A stretch of DNA of 64,000 bases from Anaspis maculata. Lineage: Eukaryota; Arthropoda; Insecta; Coleoptera; Scraptiidae. Below are positions 56,974 to 64,000 of the stretch, in pieces (position 1 is the stretch's first letter; every line of letters begins with the position of its first letter). The DNA is taken from the NCBI GenBank assembly GCA_949128115.1, contig OX421963.1, positions 52,137,306 to 52,201,305 of the forward strand. The letters run 5' to 3'. The position numbers and the translations under genes were made by a program. The notes beneath the pieces were generated by a model. It ran no database searches. It saw only the letters and a program-made list of their open reading frames with translations, and was not told the DNA's origin.

Positions 56974-59409
56974 CAGGGTGTTCATGATAAAATTCACCCC
57001 CCTCCAGTAGATTCCCCTTCAAGATATTTCGAAGAACTAAACACTTTTTCTTCACGTTTCTTCCCAGAAACCTTAAATCGATCCTCTAAAAGTTTCTAAT
57101 TGGTACCGTATACAGGGTGTGATATGTAACTTTTTTGTTTTAAATGCAACACCCTATATTTTATTCCATTATTTGGTGGAGCCTTTTTTTCTGATTACAA
57201 ATATATATGACACTTATGATTTATTTTGACAAGTAAGTTGTCGAAAAATGATGAAAAATCTGTTGTGGGGCGACACAAAACTTTCCCGGCGGTATCCAGA
57301 GACGTCAGTAATGATTTTGATCGAAGTGTCCCTTCGGGAGGGGGCGATTCGATTTGGAAATTGATGAAAAAATTCTATTTAGTCGAGCGTTTAGCGAGCA
57401 TCCTGCATCCATTGTTGAGCGGACAGAAAAAATGACAGGTTAGGTCAGTTTTCCAAGGTGATGAAATGATCCAAAAGGTAGAACTAGGTAGCTAACTGTT
57501 GTGATATCTCAAAAATGCAATGCTGGTTCCTTATTGAAATTTTTGTTCCTACTTCAGATATGATGATGAAATTACAAAAACTTGATTGAAAACTTTCACT
57601 GCATTTGTGTGTCAAATTTCAACTCTATATTTTCAATTTAGAGCTTGGGCAGACAAACCCAGACCCAATGTGCCACCTGAGGGCTTCCGATCAAAATCAT
57701 CCACCCAAAGTCTAATCAGAACATTCCAGGCTGAACTTAGGCCTCCGTACCTGATTTCGATTTGATCGGATCAATAATTCGGTAATTATCGTGACAGAAC
57801 CGCTTAATTTGTACGATCGCATGAGTGGTTTTATATTTTCGGGAGGAAAATTTCCGGGAAATTGGAGAGAAATTATTGGAAAATGTTCAAGAACCAGTTA
57901 TCTATTCTCTAAAAAAAACAATTCCCAGAAATCTGTTCACGGAATAAAAAGTTGGAAAATTTGCAGTTTTTCCAGAGAGGAAAACTCGGCAACTGTTGAT
58001 CCGATTTCAAAAATTTTTCCTCCAAAAATTAGCTCAAGCCTTTCTCTAACTTTTATTCACAGCATGTCTGCACCTAAAATTAATATTTCGTGGGGCCTAC
58101 CGCATGTAGAAGTTTGCATTGCGTTTTTCTCAAATTCACGGAATGTACAAATTTCATTTTGAAAAAATTACAGTCGGAAAACCGAAACCGTGTCAACTCT
58201 GAAAATAGACCTGCACGACGATCAATACAATCTACTTTCGATATCAGTTAAAATTTCAAAAAAAAGTCGATCCCCGAGCAGGAATAAATTTTTGAGTGGA
58301 GTCCTGCTACAAAAGCGAGTCGTGCTGGTCGAAACACCGGCGAGAGCCCCTCCTGAGTGGCAACGGCCAGGAGAAATTTCGAAAATTCATTACGCTCAAC
58401 TGGAGAATGGTGGAAAACTGCAACTGCGGCCTCGATTTGGTTCTTTTGTTTTGTTGCTTCCTGCCAAATCTGGTTCTAATCCATCGGATAGATTTCGAAT
58501 AATTAATTGGTAAAGTTTTGAACTTTAACATTTTTTATTATTTGACAGATGACAGATAGGGCAATGTTTCCAACTGTTCTGAATACAGTTTTTCAAGGGC
58601 TTTCAAATGACATATTGCAAGTTGAGTTCCGTGAGATATAGCTTCTGACATTTGATGATAGTGACAGTTGGCTCTTTTCAGGAAACAACCATGTTTGTAT
58701 ATCAAATATCAAGTCGATCCAGTCAACGTTACGGCAGTTATCGTGGAAGATCACAGACAGACACACACACACACATACACACACATACACACACACACAC
58801 ACACACAGACAGACATCATTCTGAAAATGGTCTTAATCGTCTTGGAGGACCTCAAAACGGATATATCCGGTGAAATCTCAAAACTTTTTTTCTGCACGAT
58901 TACAATACTTTCCCTCCGTGTTCGTGGGTGGGCCGGGAAAGTAAAAGGTAGTCAAATAATTTTGTTTCGCGGCAAGATGGCTTTGGTTTCTACAGTTCAC
59001 TTGAAACAAAGTTACTCTCGCAGCATTTTGTCTGCAGAATTCAACTCTGCATGGATAAATGGTCTAATTCGTTCCTAATACTGGTGTCGCGTAATTTTTA
59101 ATTTTTAATATATTTTACTACCTATTTTATTATTTTTTTGACAGCTTCCTTGTCATATTAAATCATAAATGTTATTTATCTTTGTATTCAGGAAGAAAGG
59201 CTTCATCAAATGACCTAATAAAATATAGAGTGTTGCATTTGAAATAAAAAAGTTATGTCACACCCTGTATACGGTACCAATTGAAAACTTTTAGACGATC
59301 GGTTCAAGATCCCTAGGAAAAATCGTTGAGAAAAAGTTTTTAGTTTTCCAAAATATCTCAAAGGGGAATCTCCTAGAGGGGGGGGGTGAATTTTATCGTG
59401 AACACCCCG
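56974..59409. mobile_element. FB-7: TA-flanked foldback element enclosing R1
   Basis: Left TA-CAGGGTGTTCATGATAAAAT, right ATTTTATCGTGAACACCCCG-TA. The arms (about 56974-57160 and 59221-59409) share AAAATTCACCCCCC and a second internal terminus TATACAGGGTGTGATATG/CACACCCTGTATA. The interior is an R1 copy in minus orientation. Confidence 0.8.
57240..58930 (-). repeat. R1-family repeat, full-length minus copy (R1-e)
   Basis: The reverse complement follows R1-d: AAAACGGATATATCCG...CCAAGACGATTAAGACCATT, a CA/CAGA microsatellite (58755-58815 on +), CACGATAACTGCCG, the CATCTGTCAAATAATAAAAA segment and the tail with TTTTGTGTCGCCCC. It lacks the two MITEs and the AT tract present in R1-d, so it shows the uninterrupted state. 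Confidence 0.75.
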
Positions 59410-59411
59410 TA

Positions 59412-59785
59412 CAAAAATCGCGGTTGAAATATCTTCATAAATATTTATTGTCGATTTCACTGCATTGGAAAAAGGAAGGGCGATTGCATGGCGATTACGT
59501 CGAAGCTACTTTTTGCTGTCAGTAGTGCCAATGTCAGACAAGCCGAAAAAAATCTGTCATTCTTATTTTCAGGACTGATTAGCTGCTTTCTTCCGGTCAG
59601 AAGCACGGATCATGATTCGGAAATCCGCTGACCGGATTGGTTGCACGTGACACAGCCAACCAACCCCGTGAGCGGATTTCCGGATCAAAGCATAGCACAA
59701 TTATTGAGCTCATAACCATCACAATCATCGCATCAAAATAATATCTATAGAACCTAGAACTACCGACCTTTGAGCTACCTGTTTC
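59412..59785. other. Unassigned sequence
   Basis: An imperfect inverted pair GAAATCCGCTGACCGGATTGG / GTGAGCGGATTTCCGGATC spans about 59618-59685. Nothing else is recognised. Confidence 0.35.
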
Positions 59786-59790
59786 AATAG

Positions 59791-59845
59791 AAAACAAGTA
59801 AAGATGCCCTCACGGGCGTGAGGCTCGATAGCGCAATTTCTTTTG
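59791..59845 (-). repeat. HINE 3' block, solo minus copy
   Basis: On the minus strand: GAAATTGCGCTATCGAGCCT, CACGCCCGTGAGGGCATC, ending ACTTGTTTTC. No satellite core is seen beside it. Confidence 0.6.
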
Positions 59846-60051
59846 AGATGGATATTGGATAGTGATAAGGAAGTTTTCCTAAAATCGATTGGTTTGTGGG
59901 AAAGGCAGTACATATAACTAGCCAACATGACGGAGAATCGTAAAACTGGCTCAGACATCATAGATCGCCATAGGAGCCAAACGAATGTTCTGAGTTTCAT
60001 CAAGATTGAAACACTGTCTCCGTTTATTTTGCGCGCGATCGTATCTCGCTT

Positions 60052-60540
60052 GACATTTGTCAAAGTAGTGTCAGAATTCACAAGAAACTCGAGTTTTCTC
60101 TCAATTTAAGCAACGATTACGAAAAACATTGTTCGACACACGAGCGCTGCCGCTGCGCTTTTTCAGGCCCTCAGCCTCTTTTGCAGCATTCGGCTACGCC
60201 TCACGATGGCAAACACGGCTTCGGGCTTCGGGCCTGGAAACGCGCTCTTGTATCGAAAAGTACTAATTTCGTCATCGTTTCATAGATACATAGGATACAC
60301 GCCCAAAAGTTACACATAACCAAAAATATAAGTTTTGCAGCTTAGGCATGTATCTATTTTGACATTCGTCTAAGTAGTGTCAAAATTTACAAAAACGTTG
60401 TTCGATACTCGAGCGCTGTGTCATTTCAGGCCCTCGGCCTCTTTTGTAGCACTCGGATCCGCCTCGTTCATAGCAAACACGGTTTCAAGCCTGAAAACGC
60501 GATCTTGTACCGAAAACTACTAATTCCAAGTGCCTTGTCC
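60052..60540 (+). repeat. Direct repeat, two units about 310 bp apart
   Basis: Unit 1 (60052-60275) and unit 2 (60360-60530) share TGTCAAAGTAGTGTCA-like starts, TTGTTCGAYACWCGAGCGCT, TTTCAGGCCCTCRGCCTCTT and AAACACGG. No coding signal is shared. Confidence 0.6.
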
Positions 60541-60927
60541 TGTTATTTAATGTTTTCGAAATACGGCATTAATAAGAAGGAAGCTCCAGCAATTTGCCGG
60601 ATGTCGATCACGGACCACGATAAATGTGGTCACATATTTTATTCAGAAAAGCTACCAAAAGTGTGTGACTATCAATAATATTATCTACATCCATTTTGAG
60701 ATTAATGCTATTATTCTGTAAAAAAGATACATCGATGTAAGCTCTACATCGCTGTAAAATGACAAAAGTAATAATGTTTTGCATTGTCACATGTGTCATC
60801 TTACAGCAATACGGCGCTTACATCGAAGAACATAGGCTTGACTTCCCCAAAACATTCAGCGTTGATTAGTTTCAGTTTTTGCAATAGCTTTCTTTTTGTG
60901 ATTGAAAATGATTGCCCGATTTTTTGT
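60541..60927. other. Unassigned sequence with short inverted motifs
   Basis: ACATCGATGTAAGCTCTACATCGCTGTAAAATGACA and TGTCATCTTACAGCAATACGGCGCTTACATCGA (60729-60831) form an imperfect inverted repeat of about 100 bp that may be a small MITE. Confidence 0.4.
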
Positions 60928-62670
60928 GCATTTGTCACCAAAAAATGCCATTTATTTTGTTCAGCAAGCCACCAAAAGTTTATCTTTGGACCGATAATGT
61001 TGAATTTTGGTAATATCTCAAAATGAATGTTGTATTGTAACAAAGAACTCACTTTACTCTTTCAAATCCCTCATGCGCCATCCTTTTAGTCCAGGAATTT
61101 TAGCTGTTAAAATCGCAAATAGCGAACAAAAATGAAAGCCAGCCGGATTTTTGCATATAAGCTCAGTTAAGCATGTATTTAGTTCAACATATTAAAAGTC
61201 CTCAAGAATCCGGTGTGAGCTTCGGCCGTTGTGGCCAACTTGAGGATCAGTTTTTCGCGTATATCTCATGAACAATAGCACTTGGGATAAAAGTTCCCGG
61301 GAAGAATTTGTTGGAAATTTTACTGTCTACAAGAAAGGTCCTTACACATTTCATCGTCAGTCCTCTCCTTCTTCGTCAAAACACGAGAAAATCAAAATAG
61401 TCCAGATGCTCGATGCTGAAGACTGTATGGCTCGCTGTATGGACCTTGAGTTTTATGATGGTGAAGTGCCACTTCGTAGAGGTGTTGTTTGATCCACTCT
61501 CTTTTGATTGAAACTTGAAGCCATCAATACAAACTATGCCGGCGGCATATACAGGGTGAAATAAAAATAAAAAGTTGAACATTTGTACCCCAAGAACCAA
61601 AATAGGTGAAGACATGTAAATCACCATAAATAATTCTGATTTCATGTTCATGAAGTCGTCGTAAACTTGAATTAAATATCTTGAGCCGTTCTTGAAGTAT
61701 CTTCAAAAGATTGAAGTTGTTACCGAAAAAAAAATTTCATCTACTCATCAGAAAAAAAGTTGACTGTGTTTTTTCTGAAAGTAGTTGGCCTACCTCGGGC
61801 TCCACCAAAATTTCAAGAGCAGAATAAATCTATCACGCTGATAGTTGCTATGCACCAGCCAATAGGATGGCCAGTTGCTTAGTTACTATCAGAGTGATAA
61901 AGTTATCGCGTTGATGAAAGTTTGGTGGAACCCGAGGCTAGAGAGGGTTTTTCACTGTTATTTTAATTTCAATGTAATTTATCATTTATTATGTCTTCAC
62001 CTATTTTGGGTCTTGAGGTACATTTGTTCAACTTTTTATTTTTACTTCATCTCATATATGCCGCCGGAATAGTTGGTATTGGTGGCATAAAGTTTCAATC
62101 AAAAGAGAATGGATCGAACAACACCTCAATCAAGTGGCACCCCGCCATCATAAAACTCAAGGTCCATACAGTCTTCAGCATCGAGCATCTGGGCTATTTT
62201 AATTTTCTTGTGTTTTGACGAAGAAGGAGTGGACTGACGATGGAATGTGTAAAGACCTCTCTTATAAACAATAAAATTTTCAACAATTTCTTCCCGGGCA
62301 CTTTCTTCCTAAGTACCATTGTTCACGAGATATATGCGAAAAACTGATCCTCAAGTTCTTCTCGAGGCCACAACGGCCGAAGCTCACACCGGATTCTTGA
62401 GGACTTTTAGTATGTTAAACTACATGCTTAACTGAGCTTATATACAAAAATCTGGCTGGCTTTCATTTTTGTTCGCTATTCTTTCTATAATTCCTGGACT
62501 GTTAGGCGCTGCAAATGCGTTATTGTTATTACCATGGAAACCTTGGGTTACAATATTTGCTCGACGAAGAGACCCATACCTTGCCTCAAGGCTACCTTTT
62601 TCATGATAAGGTGACTGGATGCCAGCTTTCTCACATCAGCTGTCACTTTTCCAACTGTTCAGTGAATTGC
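60928..62670 (+). repeat. Direct-repeat copy 1, split by a palindromic element
   Basis: 60928-61082 and 62503-62670 together match the uninterrupted copy at 63270-63575 (CATTTGTCACCAAAAA, TTCAGCAAGCCACCAAAAGT, then GGCGCTGCAAATGCGTTATT, CTTGCCTCAAGGCTACCTTT, AAGGTGACTGGATGCCA). Confidence 0.75.
61089..62502. mobile_element. 1.4-kb palindromic element inserted in direct-repeat copy 1
   Basis: Arms of more than 400 bp: GTCCAGGAATT at the left and AATTCCTGGAC at the right; GCGAACAAAAATGAAAGCCA, CCTCAAGAATCCGGTGTGAG and CAAGTTTCAATCAAAAGAGA are mirrored. The site is TA in copy 2 (GCCATCA-TA-GGCGC). A small inner inverted repeat (61796-61945) has CTCGGGCTCCACCAAA and TTTGGTGGAACCCGAG ends. Frames in the arms are mirror images of each other. 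Confidence 0.75.
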
Positions 62671-63269
62671 AATAGCCTTCTCTTCGTGAGGGATAAAATG
62701 ACAATGATTATCTGATTGTTTTTTCTTGAGTGAAACTTCTATTCGTTCGCCTAGATCACAACACAGACAACTAACAGCAGAAACACATGAGAGTGAATTC
62801 GGTTCATGGCATGAGGCGTAACGGGCGCATTGTAACGTTTTCGATCGTGGCTTTCGGGTGACCAGTGCCGTCCCAGGAAATGGAAGAAGCTGTTACAATG
62901 TTCAGTTTCATTTTTTACAGTTAGTGTTGTTTTAGCGCTTGCATTGTGTTTTAAGTACAACAGCTTTCATCATGAAAATTTGATCTGATCGATGAATTCT
63001 AACTCACGGTAGTGAGGTGTTGTGGTGCTAGTGACCCGACAAGAATGGTTCTCGACTTGGCTAAAAGTTATCATTGTATCCGTTGTGGGGCGCTCTCATT
63101 GTCATTTTTCTGTTTCATGTTCACATGTGCAGACTATTACGGTTATATTTTCGAATCAAAGCAATTTTTCCAAGTTCCGAGCTGTTTTTTTTTGTTAATT
63201 TTTGCGCTTAGCTGTTTTTTTTTTGTTACTTTGTTTTTTTTTTTGTTCAATTATTGTGGTTCTGCTTTT
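62671..63269. other. Unassigned sequence between direct-repeat copies
   Basis: T-rich runs at 63186-63245. No gene is recognised. Confidence 0.35.
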
Positions 63270-63575
63270 GCATTTGTCACCAAAAAGTGCCATATATTTT
63301 GTTCAGCAAGCCACCAAAAGTTTATCTTGTGACAGGTCATGATGAATTTTGGTAATTAATCTCAAAATGAATGTGGTATTGTAACAAAGAACTTACTTCA
63401 CTCTTTCAGATCTCTCATACGCCATCATAGGCGCTGCAAATGCGTTATTACCATCAAAACCTTGGGGTGACAATGTTTGCAGAGACCCTTAACTTGCCTC
63501 AAGGCTACCTTTTTCATAAAAAGGTGACTGGATGCCAACTTTCTCACAACAGCTGTCACCAACTGTTCAGTGAAA
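63270..63575 (+). repeat. Direct-repeat copy 2, uninterrupted
   Basis: It aligns to copy 1 on both sides of the palindromic insertion and provides its empty site near 63421-63435. Confidence 0.75.
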
Positions 63576-64000
63576 CGCAGATTTGAGATGGCGGTCGCAA
63601 AGAAAAAATATTACTGTCTTATTTCCGGAAATAGGCCGTGCACTTGTCTCTTGAGAATTTTTGATTCATAACAATATTGGCCGTAGAACTACCAAGTTGC
63701 ATTTCGATATCTTCAAAATTCACTGATACTGAAAAATGAAAATGTCAAGAACAGAACTGTTGAATGACCTTTGATGGGTGATCCCCATCAATTGTCAATT
63801 GATTGATGGGGGAAATTTATGAATATACTCGTATTATATCCGTCTGGTTCGGTTGATGAAACACGAATTTTTCACTTTTTTTTTCTATACGACACCCTGT
63901 ATACGACGCCTTCAGTACTTGCGACGACTTTGCCTTCTGATCTTAATCGGTCCAATTATGGTCTTGGCAACAGGCAACCGATGTGCCAAGTGGAATTGCT
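63576..64000. other. Unassigned sequence with a solo CAGGGTGT-type end
   Basis: TACGACACCCTG-TATA at 63889-63904 is the right terminus of a TA element whose other end is not visible. Nothing else is recognised. Confidence 0.4.

Overview
The window looks like nuclear DNA from an arthropod, most likely an insect; a hemipteran is possible but the sequence does not fix the species. It is AT-rich, has no operon structure, rRNA or intact long gene, and is dominated by short interspersed repeats. The only convincing host gene piece is one internal exon (16539-16647, + strand). It has a canonical acceptor and donor, and its open frame matches the N-terminal region of PPP4R1, the protein phosphatase 4 regulatory subunit 1. 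A tandem pair of decaying THAP-domain genes lies at 45.5-47.9 kb. I recognise no other gene; most longer open frames lie inside repeat arms.

The window is mainly a record of nested transposition. Locally named groups: (1) FB elements: long inverted arms, a dinucleotide TA on both sides, and ends resembling CAGGGTGT or CCGGGTGG. FB-1 2537-3811 (its TA is not shown), FB-2 7839-9511, FB-3 10948-16328, FB-4 16882-19085, FB-5 34967-36156, FB-6 36161-39612, FB-7 56974-59409. (2) hAT-type elements with 8-bp duplications: hAT-1 27397-31372 (CTTACACA), hAT-2 27687-30451 (ATTAATGA) inside hAT-1, and hAT-3 36786-39143 (CTTTCATT) inside FB-6. (3) HINE-like elements: a 5' block with GCGCATTTTC, a GTCY microsatellite, a satellite core, and a 3' block with GAAAATGCGC and a hairpin, at 5.1-5.8, 11.3-15.1 and 37.3-39.1 kb plus fragments. 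This is the layout of Helentron-associated DINE-1/pearl-type elements. (4) R1, an unclassified 1.2-1.5 kb repeat, present inside three elements with different arms (FB-1, FB-4, FB-7). (5) Small MITEs with TA, TTA/TAA or unclear target sites.

Layout: 0-5 kb R1 fragments and FB-1; 5-7.8 kb a HINE and a GC-rich trinucleotide-repeat stretch; 7.8-9.5 kb FB-2; 10.9-16.3 kb FB-3 with inverted 262-bp satellite arrays; 16.5 kb the PPP4R1 exon; 16.9-19.1 kb FB-4; 19.7-23.7 kb mostly unassigned; 23.7-26.6 kb MITEs nested in HINE remnants; 27.4-31.4 kb nested hATs; 31.4-35 kb mostly unassigned; 35-39.6 kb FB-5 and the four-level FB-6 nest; 40-42.8 kb a large palindrome with a 1.2-kb insertion; 44.4-47.9 kb a TA element and the THAP duplication; 49.2-50.7 kb an inverted repeat with tRNA-like heads and a MITE with a sequence-proven empty site; 51.3-52.4 kb a tandem duplication; 52.4-57 kb mostly unassigned; 57-59.4 kb FB-7; 60-63.6 kb direct repeats, one split by a palindromic element.

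Several insertions can be read directly because an uninterrupted copy of the target lies elsewhere in the window. If the PPP4R1 exon is right, its flanking introns have grown by stacking these elements.
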